Of a stretch of DNA of 64,000 bases, positions 1 through 9,487 are shown piece after piece (the stretch's first letter is position 1; every line of letters starts with the position of its first letter). The notes under the pieces are model-generated. The model was not told the origin of the DNA. It did not search any database and saw only the letters and a list, made by a program, of their open reading frames with translations. Origin of the DNA: G963663615 sp963663615 (GTDB lineage: Bacteria; Bacteroidota; Ignavibacteria; Ignavibacteriales; Melioribacteraceae); the NCBI GenBank assembly GCA_963663615.1, contig OY760517.1, positions 2,604,001 to 2,668,000 on the forward strand, read 5' to 3'. Both the position numbers and the translations under genes were made by a program.

Positions 1-1345
1 CAATTAATTCGGTTACCGGTGCAACCATCTGAAGTAAAAACTCCATTGCACCACCTGCCCTGAAAATTCCTATTGCCACAAGCATTGCCACAAGATAAGG
101 AATAATTCTTACAGCTACATCAAAACCTTCCTTGGCTCCTTCAACAAATACTTCGTAAACTTTTACTTTTTTAACGGCACCATACCCAATAAAAACAAAT
201 ATAAGAGCGGGAATAGCTAATATTGAAATTACCTGAATAACCGATTTGAATAAATCAGGTGTTACAAAACTGAATATACTTCCTAAAACGTTAATTAGTC
301 CGGTTGCAAACAGTATTATCACAAAAGCAATAAGTGCTCCCAATACTATAAAACCTTTTTTGTTTTCGGACCACCAGCTACCTAATTCACCTTTTTTAAT
401 TGGGAATTTACCAAGTAATTTTGAAGCAGTTATACCAACGGTAGTAGCACAAAGTGCACCAAATATTGAAGTACCAATAATTATTGCAGGATCAGCAGAG
501 CCGGCAGCAGCACGTATAGCAATAGCTGTTGCAGGAATAAATGTTAATCCGGCAGTATTAACAGCAAGAAAAGTTACCATTGCATTAGTTGCTGTGCCTT
601 TATTTGGATTAAGCTTTTCAAGTTCCTCCATGGCTTTAAGTCCAAATGGAGTAGCAGCATTCCCAAGCCCCAGCATATTAGCCGAAATATTCATTATAAT
701 TGAACCCATAGCCGGGTGATCAGTAGGTACATCAGGGAAAAGGAATCGTGTTACCGGTTTAACAGCATTAGCAATAATTTTAATAAGTCCGGCTTCCTCG
801 GCAACTTTCATAACTCCCAGCCAAAGAGCCATAATACCTATAAGTCCCAATGCAATATTTACCGCAGTACTGGCAGAATCCAGAGCAGAGTTCGTAACAT
901 TTTTCATTTTTGCAAACGAAATTTCCTCAAAAGTTACCGAGCCTCTTGCTGTTAATCCTTCAACTGCGTTAATCTCGAATACACCAGTAAGATCATCATC
1001 CTTACCAGATACCCCCGCCATTTCCTTCCAGAAACCTGGTGAAGATGAATTTGTTTTAATATAAATTAGTTTTTTACTGTTTTTAGTATCAACTGTTAGT
1101 TTTACTTCCTGTTTAACATCTTCAGCTTGTTTTACCCCATAAAACTCGGAAAATGCTTTAGCCTTCATAACAATTTCAGCACTATAAGATTTACTGACAC
1201 CACCATCATATTGCTCATTAAATCTTATTTCAACCGGCACCGGGATGTTATTTCGATATTTGTTATCAGACTTGTCGATAATGTCGGAAGATACTGCCAC
1301 GCCAATCCCCAAGACGAGAAGAGCCAGCCATACATAATTTAACAT
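1..1345 (-). CDS. SpmA/SpmB-type nucleoside-recognition (Gate) membrane protein, partial
   Basis: Reading the minus strand from the ATG at 1345 gives an open frame that runs off the left edge, about 448 visible residues without a stop. AGGAG lies just upstream of the ATG. An N-terminal membrane segment is followed by about 120 soluble residues, then several hydrophobic segments. The motif NMLGLGNAATPFG is the SpmA signature, and the later hydrophobic block with RIIPYLVAMLVAIGIFR matches the SpmB half, so both halves are in one chain. Such fused Gate-domain proteins are common in non-sporulating Bacteroidota; their substrate is not established, and the spore-maturation name should not be taken literally. 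The C-terminus lies outside the window. The family is clear, the function is not. Confidence 0.85.
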   Translation of the reverse strand, partial: MLNYVWLALLVLGIGVAVSSDIIDKSDNKYRNNIPVPVEIRFNEQYDGGVSKSYSAEIVMKAKAFSEFYGVKQAEDVKQEVKLTVDTKNSKKLIYIKTNSSSPGFWKEMAGVSGKDDDLTGVFEINAVEGLTARGSVTFEEISFAKMKNVTNSALDSASTAVNIALGLIGIMALWLGVMKVAEEAGLIKIIANAVKPVTRFLFPDVPTDHPAMGSIIMNISANMLGLGNAATPFGLKAMEELEKLNPNKGTATNAMVTFLAVNTAGLTFIPATAIAIRAAAGSADPAIIIGTSIFGALCATTVGITASKLLGKFPIKKGELGSWWSENKKGFIVLGALIAFVIILFATGLINVLGSIFSFVTPDLFKSVIQVISILAIPALIFVFIGYGAVKKVKVYEVFVEGAKEGFDVAVRIIPYLVAMLVAIGIFRAGGAMEFLLQMVAPVTELI

Positions 1346-1510
1346 TAAAATCTCCTATAATACATTCGGAATGTTCAGATTCAATTTAACCCCTAAATAG
1401 AACTTCATAATCCTGTTTGGTATCACGTAAAGTTAAAAATTATTCTTGATAAATGTTAACTTCTTTTTAATTTTCAGTTCGTTATTTATCTTTTTATGAC
1501 AGGTTTAACT

Positions 1511-2272
1511 ATGAAAGCAGCTATAATTCAATACAATCCGGTTTGGGAAAATCCTGAAAAATCTATTGAAGTTATTGATAAACTAATGACTAACAAGTTT
1601 GCTGATGCCGATTTTTTTGTGTTTCCGGAAATGACATTAACCGGTTTTACTATGGATTCAGAAAAACATGCCGAAGAACTGGATGGTATTTCAACCCAAT
1701 ATTTTATGAGTTTGGCAGCTAAAATTCATAAACCTGTTTTAGCCGGTATAATTGAAAACGATAATGGCAAAATTTACAACACACTTGTCCATTTCGATAA
1801 GTTTGGAATAATTACAGCACGCTACCGAAAAATCCATCCGTTTAGTTATGCAAAAGAAGATGAGTATTATTCACCTGGCAAAGAAACAGTTGTAACCAAA
1901 ATTGATAAAATGAAAGTTGGTTTAACTATTTGTTACGACCTCCGTTTTCCCGAGCTTTACCGTTTGTATGGCAAGCAGGGTGTTGATATAATTATTAACA
2001 TTGCAAACTGGCCAACCAAAAGGATAATGCACTGGAAAGCCCTTCTCAAAGCACGTGCAATAGAAAACCAGTGTTATATGATAGGTGTAAACAGGGTTGG
2101 TAACGATCCGTTTAACGAATATAACGGATGCTCCGGTATAATTGATCCGCTTGGTGAAGAATTATTAATGATTGAAAATGACGAAGGTATTTTTGTAACA
2201 GAAATTGACACGGATGCTCCTGCTTCAACAAAGCAGAAACTCCCTTTTTTTCAAGATATTAAACTAATTTAA
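1511..2272 (+). CDS. Nitrilase-superfamily amidohydrolase (omega-amidase/YafV-like)
   Basis: A cytosolic carbon-nitrogen hydrolase of 253 residues. The catalytic triad is visible: Glu40 in FPEMTLTGF, Lys107 in YRKIHPF and Cys141 in TICYDLRFPELYR. The CYDLRFPELYR nucleophile context is typical of the omega-amidase branch, which hydrolyses alpha-ketoglutaramate or alpha-ketosuccinamate; that substrate is inferred from resemblance only. An in-frame ATG lies five codons upstream at 1496, but the one at 1511 has AGG at a reasonable distance and gives the usual family N-terminus. A small membrane protein follows after 7 bases, so the two are probably cotranscribed. Confidence 0.88.
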   Translation: MKAAIIQYNPVWENPEKSIEVIDKLMTNKFADADFFVFPEMTLTGFTMDSEKHAEELDGISTQYFMSLAAKIHKPVLAGIIENDNGKIYNTLVHFDKFGIITARYRKIHPFSYAKEDEYYSPGKETVVTKIDKMKVGLTICYDLRFPELYRLYGKQGVDIIINIANWPTKRIMHWKALLKARAIENQCYMIGVNRVGNDPFNEYNGCSGIIDPLGEELLMIENDEGIFVTEIDTDAPASTKQKLPFFQDIKLI

Positions 2273-2279
2273 GAGACGT

Positions 2280-2531
2280 ATGGAATTTTATGATGTTGTT
2301 GGCAACCTTGGTGTTGCATGTATTGTTATTGCCTATTTTTTGAATCTCTCGGGTAAACTAACCATTAGAGATGTAAGCTACTCAGTAATAAATCTTATTG
2401 GTGCAGTGCTAATTACTTATTCATTGATGTTCAGCTTTAATTTGTCCTCTTTTGTAATAGAGATGTTCTGGATTGCAATTAGCTTATATGGTATTGTTAA
2501 CTGGTTTAGAAACAGAAAATCAGCTTCCTGA
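2280..2531 (+). CDS. Small membrane protein, CBU_0592-like
   Basis: An 83-residue protein that is almost entirely hydrophobic, with three predicted membrane segments at about residues 5-25, 33-53 and 56-76 and a basic C-terminus (FRNRK). The pattern GNLGVACIVIAYFLNLSGKL followed by a NLIGAVL segment matches the CBU_0592-type small membrane family of unknown function. It begins 7 bases after the nitrilase gene and its last 12 bases overlap the convergent gene on the other strand. No catalytic residues are apparent. Confidence 0.65.
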   Translation: MEFYDVVGNLGVACIVIAYFLNLSGKLTIRDVSYSVINLIGAVLITYSLMFSFNLSSFVIEMFWIAISLYGIVNWFRNRKSAS

Positions 2532-2960
2532 TAGCTGCTTGTAAATATTAAATGTTCGTCTGGAGATAATAAATATGCATAACATATTTAATATCAGGCA
2601 AACGTATATTAATAATACATCCAAAGAAAATCCGCTCCGGAAAACAAACTCTCTCCCAACTTGATCGTAAAGTATCTTTTGCATTAACAGAGAAATCAGG
2701 GAAAGAAAATTTATCAAAAATATTGCTATACCGAAGGATGGAAGATCACTATTAAATGAAAAGATCATATAGTTTATAAATACAATTACACTAAATAAAA
2801 ATATAGCAATATACCCCCCCAATGAAATTATACCATAGGAGTTAATATTTATCATACCTTCTATGATTGTATAAATCATCACCATATTGTAACCCGTAAA
2901 CAAAAAAGCAATAAAACCCAAAACAATGGTAAACTTTAGTAACGCTTTATACTCATACAT
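2520..2960 (-). CDS. Hypothetical integral membrane protein
   Basis: I do not recognise the family. The protein has about 146 residues from the ATG at 2960, with four hydrophobic segments separated by short loops, one containing SFNSDLPSFG. The frame extends upstream to a GTG at 3002 and another ATG lies at 2969. AGGAG sits ten bases before 2960 and only one base before 2969, which favours 2960. Its 3' end overlaps the convergent small membrane gene by 12 bases. There is no partner gene on this strand nearby, so context gives no function. Confidence 0.6.
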   Translation of the reverse strand: MYEYKALLKFTIVLGFIAFLFTGYNMVMIYTIIEGMININSYGIISLGGYIAIFLFSVIVFINYMIFSFNSDLPSFGIAIFLINFLSLISLLMQKILYDQVGREFVFRSGFSLDVLLIYVCLILNMLCIFIISRRTFNIYKQLSGS

Positions 2961-3227
2961 ACTGTCCATTCTCCTTAGTGTGTATCCACGCCCTACAAAC
3001 ACTTAAATAATATACACTTTAATTAATAATAAAGTTTCGCCACAATTTCGAGATATTTACCAAAATTTAATATTATTAATTTATTCTTCATGCTTTTTGC
3101 AAGTTTTTTTCAATTAAACCAAAAGAATACAGTATTTTATTGAAACATTATCCCGAAAGAAATTTATAAAACTGTGTTTGTTAAATGTTTATATTTGTTT
3201 CCTGTGTTTTGAAAATTAACTGGTATT

Positions 3228-5852
3228 ATGACTCTTAGAACCCTTATACTAATATTACTAACTACAAGTGCGGTACTATCACAGGAAATTGATTCCTCCG
3301 GTATTGTTAATCCTTTCAGTAACAAACCAGCCATTGCCGATTCCATTCTTGCTGATACACTGGCAGTTGATTCAGCCATGATAGCCGATAGCCTTAAAAA
3401 GGATAGTGATATTGATGCAGTTGTTTTTGCACAGGCAAGTGATTCGCTTTCCTTTGATGTAACCGGGAAAAAAATGCTTGTATATGGTAATGGTTCTATC
3501 AAGTATAAGAAGTCAGAGTTGGAATCCGGTAAAATTTTAGCCAACTTTGTAACCAACGAACTTGAAGCTGAAGGGATAAAAGATACCAGTGATACTACCG
3601 GAACAAAATTAGCTCAAACACCAGTACTTACCGAAGGCTCGCAACAATACGAAGGAAAACGTTTACGTTACAACTTCAAAACTCAGCGTGGTTTTATTTC
3701 ATTAGCCCGCAATAATGAGGAGACACAATCATACCGTGGTAACAAGGTTAAAAAAGTAGCAAAGGATACTTACTTTATTGAAGATGGTATTTACACTACT
3801 TGCGATGCTGATACTCCGCACACTCATTTTAGTGCACTTCGAATGAAAGTTATACAAAACGACAAGATTTTTGCACACTGGATATTTATGCATATTGCAA
3901 ATATTCCCCTCCCCATACCTATACCGTTTGGTGTGTTCCCAAATGAATCGGGCAGGCGTTCGGGTATTATTGTTCCTACTTTCGGAACAGATAATTTCAG
4001 GGGGCAATATTTCCGTAACTTTGGCTATTATTTTGCTCTCAGCGACTATTATGATGCTACGCTAAAAGGTTCGTATTACATGAGAGGAGGTTATGGTACC
4101 GAACTCTCCGCACGCTATAAAAAAAGATATGATTTTGAAGGCAACCTGTTTTTTAGTTATGAAAATAAAAAAGTAGGTTCGGAATATGATACCGAAGAGT
4201 ACTATTCAAGGGATTACGAACTGAGAGTTAAACATAATCAGAGATTCAACCCTACCAGCTCACTCGCTGTTAATCTTACTTTTGCAACCGGAAGCAATTA
4301 TAGAAATACCTCTACCGATTATGAACAAATTTACAAGCAGAACATTACTTCCAACGCAACATTCTCAAAACGATTTGAAGAGTTGGGTGCGAACCTTACT
4401 GTAAACTATAGCAGAAATCAGGATCTTCAATCGGGCGATATTAGAGAAACCTTGCCAAGTGTTTCTTTTAATCTGAATACTTTTAAACCATTTCAGGGCA
4501 AGAATACTGATCCCCGCAATATGGAGTGGTATGAATATATATCCATGAGTTATAACAACCGGTTGAGAAACACCAGAGACAAAATTGATGGTAATCTTAA
4601 AATTAAAAATGGTTTCCAGCAAAATTTATCAATGAGTGCCTCTCCCAAAATTGGTTATGTGTCAATTAGCCCATCTGTAAATTATACCGAATCATGGAAC
4701 CCTCAATACACTACAAAGCAGATGATGAAATTTGAGACTGTTGATTCGAATAATAATATTGTTCCTTACGATTCACTCGTAACAAACAAAGTAGATGCTA
4801 TTACAGCTGCAAGAACATTTAATTTAAGCGTTGGTGCATCTACCAAAATTTATGGTATGTGGCAACCACAAGCCTTTGGTATTGAAGCTTTCCGCCATAC
4901 GCTTTCCCCTTCTGTAAGTTATAACTATCGTCCCGATTTTTCCGACCCGTTTTGGGGTTATTATAACGAGTATGTTGATGCTGATGGTAATATTGTTGAA
5001 TACAGCAAGTACGAAGATGAACTTTACAATAGTGTTTCGAGTGGCGAAAACCAGAGTATTCGCTTTAGTCTTGGCAATATTTTCGAAATGAAAACCATGA
5101 AAAGCAAAACCGATACAAGTGATACCGAAGATAAAATTCGGTTACTAACTCTGGATGCCGGTGTTAGCTATAACTTTGCTTCCGATTTCAGAAAACTTTC
5201 CGATCTAAGCGTTTCATATAATACACAAATTGGACAAAAATTAAATTTAAGAGCTTCAACAAGATATACTTTTTACAACACGGTTGAAGGAACTCAGTTA
5301 AATGAATATCTCTCGGAAACGGGACGGGGATTATTAAGAATTACCAATTTTACCTTTTACCTCTCAACTACTCTGGCAGGAAGTGAAGATAAGGATGAAA
5401 CGCGTACCGGAGTTGATGAACGAATTCCGGATGATGATGAAGGAAGTCTGGCACCTGAAGAAAATGTTGAGGAGGAATATTACTATAATGGACAGAATAT
5501 TCGTCCTAACTTCTCTATACCGTGGAATTTGAGCTTGAGTTACAACTACAGTTTGGGCATGACAGACCCACGCGAACAATATCATTCGGAAAGACAAAAT
5601 GTTAGTCTTAATGCAAGTTTAAACCTAACCAAAAACTGGAATTTTAAGGTAAGCTCAGGCTTTGATTTTGTTAACCATGAGGTAACTGCACCAGCTTTAA
5701 CTATTTACCGCGACCTCCATTGCTGGGAAATGAACATGACATGGAACCCGTTAGGTGCGTATCGTGGTTTCAGGTTTAACCTTAGATTAAAAGCAAGTCA
5801 GTTACGCGATTTGAAAGTTGAAAAAAATAGCGGAAGATTTACCGGCAGATAA
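3228..5852 (+). CDS. lptD: LPS-assembly protein LptD homologue (OstA-like N-terminus plus beta-barrel)
   Basis: An 874-residue outer-membrane protein with a short signal peptide (residues 1-18, ending near VLSQE). Residues about 65-190 form an OstA/LptA-like domain (GKKMLVYGNGSIKY, then GIYTTCDADTPHTHF), followed by the LptD sequence around IPIPFGVFPNESGRRSGIIVP. The rest, from about residue 260, is a series of alternating aromatic/polar beta-strands typical of a large barrel. Its expected role is insertion of lipopolysaccharide into the outer leaflet. Length and layout fit the Bacteroidota/Chlorobi version. An acidic stretch near residues 720-750 looks like an extracellular loop. An NYN-domain gene begins one base after the stop. 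Confidence 0.88.
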   Translation: MTLRTLILILLTTSAVLSQEIDSSGIVNPFSNKPAIADSILADTLAVDSAMIADSLKKDSDIDAVVFAQASDSLSFDVTGKKMLVYGNGSIKYKKSELESGKILANFVTNELEAEGIKDTSDTTGTKLAQTPVLTEGSQQYEGKRLRYNFKTQRGFISLARNNEETQSYRGNKVKKVAKDTYFIEDGIYTTCDADTPHTHFSALRMKVIQNDKIFAHWIFMHIANIPLPIPIPFGVFPNESGRRSGIIVPTFGTDNFRGQYFRNFGYYFALSDYYDATLKGSYYMRGGYGTELSARYKKRYDFEGNLFFSYENKKVGSEYDTEEYYSRDYELRVKHNQRFNPTSSLAVNLTFATGSNYRNTSTDYEQIYKQNITSNATFSKRFEELGANLTVNYSRNQDLQSGDIRETLPSVSFNLNTFKPFQGKNTDPRNMEWYEYISMSYNNRLRNTRDKIDGNLKIKNGFQQNLSMSASPKIGYVSISPSVNYTESWNPQYTTKQMMKFETVDSNNNIVPYDSLVTNKVDAITAARTFNLSVGASTKIYGMWQPQAFGIEAFRHTLSPSVSYNYRPDFSDPFWGYYNEYVDADGNIVEYSKYEDELYNSVSSGENQSIRFSLGNIFEMKTMKSKTDTSDTEDKIRLLTLDAGVSYNFASDFRKLSDLSVSYNTQIGQKLNLRASTRYTFYNTVEGTQLNEYLSETGRGLLRITNFTFYLSTTLAGSEDKDETRTGVDERIPDDDEGSLAPEENVEEEYYYNGQNIRPNFSIPWNLSLSYNYSLGMTDPREQYHSERQNVSLNASLNLTKNWNFKVSSGFDFVNHEVTAPALTIYRDLHCWEMNMTWNPLGAYRGFRFNLRLKASQLRDLKVEKNSGRFTGR

Positions 5853-5853
5853 A

Positions 5854-6306
5854 ATGATAAGACATTACATAATAGATGGTAATAACCTGATTGGTAAAAT
5901 ACCACACTTGTTTTCACTACAAAAAAAAGACGGACATGAATCACGTCAGCAATTAGCCTACCTTCTTGACAAATTCTTCCAGGGTACAAAATTAAAAGTT
6001 TCGCTCCATTTTGATGGTTACATGGTTGAAGGTGTAAAATCAGGACGAGCAAAAATATACTACTCCGATAACGAACCTGCCGATAATTTAATAAAGCAGG
6101 AAGTTACCCTCGCTAAAAACCCAAAACTTATTTGTGTAATCTCTTCCGACTTTTCCGTTAAACAATTTGCAAAAAAGAATGCATGCACCACTAAAACCAG
6201 CGAAGAGTTTTACAGAGAAATCCAGAATAAAAATAGTACTGATGAAGAAGAAAGCTTAAAAAATTCAATTTCTAATGATGAAATACGTAAATTGTTTGGT
6301 GTTTAA
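5854..6306 (+). CDS. NYN-domain (YacP-like) putative RNA-binding nuclease
   Basis: A small cytosolic protein of 150 residues that starts MIRHYIIDGNNLIG, the classic N-terminal strand and DGNN motif of the NYN/YacP PIN-like fold. Later acidic positions (HFDGYM, SDNEPADNLI, CVISSDF) fit the metal-binding site of that nuclease-like family. YacP-type proteins are linked to RNA cleavage, but no substrate can be read from sequence. A TTG 12 codons upstream would overlap lptD; the ATG at 5854, immediately after the lptD stop, matches the family start. It is probably translationally coupled to lptD. Confidence 0.8.
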   Translation: MIRHYIIDGNNLIGKIPHLFSLQKKDGHESRQQLAYLLDKFFQGTKLKVSLHFDGYMVEGVKSGRAKIYYSDNEPADNLIKQEVTLAKNPKLICVISSDFSVKQFAKKNACTTKTSEEFYREIQNKNSTDEEESLKNSISNDEIRKLFGV

Positions 6307-6399
6307 CATCACAATATTAAAAATATATTAAGGATTTTAGGTACCTATTTCTTATTTTAGCCATCGTGTGTTTTTTACTAATTTTTAATGGGAGTATTT

Positions 6400-6687
6400 A
6401 TGCGAAGAGCTATATGGAATGGGGAAGTTATAGCTTCGGTTGAGGAAGGCAAATATGAGGTAGTTGAAGGAAATATTTACTTTCCACCCGAATCAGTAAA
6501 AAAACAATACCTTTCACCAAGTACCAAAACCTCTCACTGTCCCTGGAAAGGTGATGCCTCATACTACAATATTGAAGTAAGAGGTGAAACTAATAGTGAT
6601 GCTGCATGGTATTATGCCGCACCATCGGATGAAGCTGCAAAAATTAAAGATCATGTGGCTTTCTGGAAAGGTGTTATTGTTGAATAA
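6400..6687 (+). CDS. DUF427 domain protein
   Basis: A 95-residue single-domain protein. It starts MRRAIWNGEVIASV and contains TSHCPWKGDASYYNI and the late AFWKGV, the characteristic DUF427 (PF04248) pattern of a small beta-rich fold with conserved Trp and Cys residues. Molecular function in bacteria is unknown. An in-frame ATG at 6388 exists, but GGAG sits just upstream of 6400, which also gives the family-standard N-terminus. It is followed by a hairpin terminator and appears to be a single-gene unit. Confidence 0.85.
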   Translation: MRRAIWNGEVIASVEEGKYEVVEGNIYFPPESVKKQYLSPSTKTSHCPWKGDASYYNIEVRGETNSDAAWYYAAPSDEAAKIKDHVAFWKGVIVE

Positions 6688-6690
6688 TTA

Positions 6691-6718
6691 GCGAGGCGAA
6701 TTACCTCGCCTCTTTCTC
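6691..6718 (+). terminator. Hairpin terminator after DUF427 gene
   Basis: GCGAGG and CCTCGC form a six-base-pair stem around a seven-base loop, with an alternative pairing GAGGCG/CGCCTC, followed by a pyrimidine-rich stretch (TCTTTCTCCTC). It begins four bases after the DUF427 stop codon. The U-tract is weak. Confidence 0.55.
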
Positions 6719-6860
6719 CTCAATTAACCACTTCCCTATCATTGCAAAATCTAACATCATGTTAACTAAACTTAATACTTGCAACTTAATTTAATCAAAG
6801 TTGAATTTTGTATTTTGCTTTGTATAATATTTCCAGTCAAACAGCTTATGGAGTAGTACA

Positions 6861-7355
6861 ATGGCAAAGCAGAAAAAGAATATTGTATCACCCAAATTAC
6901 TGAAGTATTTCCGAAACGAATTTAATTCATTATCTGAAAATAGTAAGGGAGATATTGAACTTGCAAAACAAAGCTTCAGATGGACCTCAATTACAATTAT
7001 TGGTATCAATATTGCCCTTTTTATCGCTTCAGTTACCTTTATGGTTATGAGCTACAATATCGCCGATAACAGGGTAAATTCAATAGTGGAAAACTTGAAT
7101 TCAGAAACAGATAGTGCTATTAAAATAAACAACCGGAAAGTTCAGCTTGCAATTGCTCAATTAAAAAATGAATTTGAAATTGATAAACAAGAACTTTTGA
7201 ATACGGTTAAAACAGAATTTCGGAATGAAATAAACCGCCCTAAAATTGAAAGTATTATTGATCGCTACTATACCAGATCTATTGAAAACATAGTTGCAAA
7301 AGAAATTGCAAAATACAAACCTGATACTACAAAGGTGATTTTCAAAGAGTATTAG
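6861..7355 (+). CDS. Hypothetical single-pass membrane protein with coiled coil
   Basis: I do not recognise a family. The protein has 164 residues: a basic N-terminus (MAKQKKN), one membrane segment at about residues 46-68 (ITIIGINIALFIASVTFMVM), then a long charged region, about residues 75-150, with heptad-like spacing of hydrophobic residues that suggests a coiled coil. With one transmembrane helix and a helical tail it may be a membrane-anchored scaffold, but that is a guess. It is preceded by an AT-rich region and followed by the SGNH hydrolase gene. Confidence 0.65.
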   Translation: MAKQKKNIVSPKLLKYFRNEFNSLSENSKGDIELAKQSFRWTSITIIGINIALFIASVTFMVMSYNIADNRVNSIVENLNSETDSAIKINNRKVQLAIAQLKNEFEIDKQELLNTVKTEFRNEINRPKIESIIDRYYTRSIENIVAKEIAKYKPDTTKVIFKEY

Positions 7356-7490
7356 CAGAATAATAATATTTTTAGGTTTAATTTTATTTATTGTTGCACT
7401 GTTTTTAGTCTAATCACCTTGATGGATAAAAATAATACCAAAAGTTTTTATTATTTTGCGTTTTTGATTTACAATAAACGAGAACATTAC

Positions 7491-8042
7491 ATGGATAATC
7501 AATACAGATACCTTTTTGCTGGTGATTCCATTACCGACTGGTTTGATACAGATTCGCTTCTACCTGAATATAAAATTCAGAACGTTGGGGTAGCTGGAGA
7601 CTGTTCCCTTGATTTGCTTGAGCGAATTAATTACAGATGGTTCACTGCTCCCTCGGATTATATATTTATTTGTATTGGAGCCAATGATCTTGCCAGACGC
7701 AGATCACCGGAAGAAATAATCGAAACAGTTGAACAAATATGCAAGAAGATGGAATCCTTTACCGACCATTCCAAAATTGTTTTAACAAGCATATTCCCGG
7801 TTCGTAACAATGCCGAGCGAATGAATGATGATATAAATCAACTTAATGATTTACTGAAACAACTTACGGAAAAACATAAATACTGTTATTTCAATCTTTA
7901 CAATTATTTCGTTGATGAAAACGGAATGCTGAAAGAGAAATTTTCGGATGACGGATTACACTTAACTAACCTTGCTTACCTTACTTGGGCTGAAATTTTT
8001 AGAAACTCAAATTTGAATGGACTAGAATGCGAACACTTTTAA
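7491..8042 (+). CDS. SGNH/GDSL-family hydrolase
   Basis: A 183-residue esterase/lipase-like protein. The four SGNH blocks are present: block I Ser in FAGDSITDWF, block II Gly in GVAGDCSLDL, block III Asn in CIGANDLARR, and block V Asp/His in DDGLHLTNLAY. There is no signal peptide, so it is probably cytosolic; it resembles small GDSL esterases acting on acyl or acetyl groups of sugars. The frame extends upstream to a TTG at 7419 and an ATG at 7422, but the ATG at 7491 gives the normal family N-terminus. It overlaps the following gene by 16 bases, indicating cotranscription. Confidence 0.88.
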   Translation: MDNQYRYLFAGDSITDWFDTDSLLPEYKIQNVGVAGDCSLDLLERINYRWFTAPSDYIFICIGANDLARRRSPEEIIETVEQICKKMESFTDHSKIVLTSIFPVRNNAERMNDDINQLNDLLKQLTEKHKYCYFNLYNYFVDENGMLKEKFSDDGLHLTNLAYLTWAEIFRNSNLNGLECEHF

Positions 8043-9406
8043 CTCTTTTATTACTCTCAACTCTATTACTTTCTCAGGAACTGGTATCAACTAAACTCGT
8101 TGGACCAGGTGTTTATTATAAAATTTACCAGGATAATTCACAACCGCTTTTTATTACTGTTCTTGAAGCCGACCTTAATAATGATTCAATTATGGTTGAT
8201 GTTGGTATTGCCAATGACAAAATTGGACATGGTGGTGAAGGTACCTCAAAAATGGTACATCGTAAGTCAATGAACGGTGAATATATTATTGGTGCTGTTA
8301 ATGGTGATTTTTTTGGTGGAAGACCTCTTCAGTCTGAAAACAATAGCGTTTCTTCCGGCAAAATCATCAAGGGAGTTTCCTACCTTAACCGAACACTATT
8401 TGGAATAACCAGAGATAACAAACCTTTCACTGGCAAATTTAAGTTCAATGCTACTATTAAGTGGGGAACAAATAGCTATAACGTTGGTAGCTACAACCGT
8501 CTTGCAAAACTTGAATCAGGTCTTTTTGATTATCATTCCGGTAATATTTTTAGAGTTGATTCCGATTATACAGCCTACCTAATGACAAAACTTTGCGATA
8601 ACAATTATGTTGTTGATGGTGTTTTAAAGGAAAATAGTGAAATAAACCTTAAAAAAAATCAGCTAGTATGGAGAGTATTTTCTTCATACAGTGCCGATAT
8701 TGTATTAAATACTGGTGATAAACTATCAGTTGACTTTACATTGGAAGATGCTCCGGAAAATATTTATGCAATGATTGGCGGATTACCTTATCTCGTTAAA
8801 GATGGCAAACGCCCCGAAACTTACATTGGTGTTGAAGGACTTACCAGTGAACGTTTTATTTCGTATAACCCAAGAACGGCTATTGGGTTCGATAAATCGG
8901 AAAACAAATTATATCTTGTAGCAGTTGACGGTAGAAACAAGGATGTTTCAATCGGTATTTCCTTGTATGATTTAGCTGATTTCCTAATCTCTCTTGGATG
9001 CGATGATGCTCTTAATTTTGATGGTGGTGGGTCAACTACCATGACCGTAAGAGATAGTATAGTTAATCATCCTTCGGATAAAACAGGCGAAAGAAGTACA
9101 CATAATAGTCTGTACATAAAAACCAAAGGTAATATAACAAAAGAACCTGTTAGCTTTTCTTTTAATGAAAAAAACATTAATGCCCCTTCGGCTAACAAAC
9201 TTGAACTGCAATACACACTCAGAGACAAATGGGGTTGCAAAATTGTTGATAAAAATGTAAAACCAATCTTTTACTCAAAAAACAAGTTTGTGCGGGTAAA
9301 AAAAGATACGGTAGTTGCCAAGCGAGACGAGGAAGCAGAAATTATTGGTATATACAAAACGCTTCGTGATACAATGAAAGTAAAGTTTTTACCAGGCATC
9401 AATTAA
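8027..9406 (+). CDS. Secreted NAGPA-type phosphodiester glycosidase
   Basis: A 459-residue exported protein with a signal peptide (MRTLLTLLLLSTLLLSQE). The NAGPA domain (PF09992) spans about residues 45-365: GAVNGDFFGG, NPRTAIGFDKSENKLYLVAVDGR and LGCDDALNFDGGGSTTM are its conserved blocks. The human relative removes GlcNAc from a phosphodiester; bacterial members act on unknown envelope or extracellular glycoconjugates. A C-terminal part of roughly 80 residues looks like a beta-sandwich. It overlaps the upstream SGNH hydrolase gene by 16 bases, so the pair may process the same glycan, which is inference. A 14-base palindrome at 9413-9426 follows the stop. Confidence 0.85.
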   Translation: MRTLLTLLLLSTLLLSQELVSTKLVGPGVYYKIYQDNSQPLFITVLEADLNNDSIMVDVGIANDKIGHGGEGTSKMVHRKSMNGEYIIGAVNGDFFGGRPLQSENNSVSSGKIIKGVSYLNRTLFGITRDNKPFTGKFKFNATIKWGTNSYNVGSYNRLAKLESGLFDYHSGNIFRVDSDYTAYLMTKLCDNNYVVDGVLKENSEINLKKNQLVWRVFSSYSADIVLNTGDKLSVDFTLEDAPENIYAMIGGLPYLVKDGKRPETYIGVEGLTSERFISYNPRTAIGFDKSENKLYLVAVDGRNKDVSIGISLYDLADFLISLGCDDALNFDGGGSTTMTVRDSIVNHPSDKTGERSTHNSLYIKTKGNITKEPVSFSFNEKNINAPSANKLELQYTLRDKWGCKIVDKNVKPIFYSKNKFVRVKKDTVVAKRDEEAEIIGIYKTLRDTMKVKFLPGIN

Positions 9407-9487
9407 ATTATAGAGAAAATTTTCTCGAAATAGAACTTCTTGTCTTATTCATGTTGTTACTCCAGTGATTAATAAAATGGAGTAATA

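Noticed and set aside
246..1342. Three plus-strand open frames near the left edge
   Set aside because: They lie opposite the SpmA/SpmB-type gene, whose minus-strand reading has clear family motifs and membrane pattern.
9413..9426. 14-base perfect palindrome after the NAGPA gene
   Set aside because: No loop and no T-run; such AT-rich palindromes arise by chance, so I did not call a terminator or operator.
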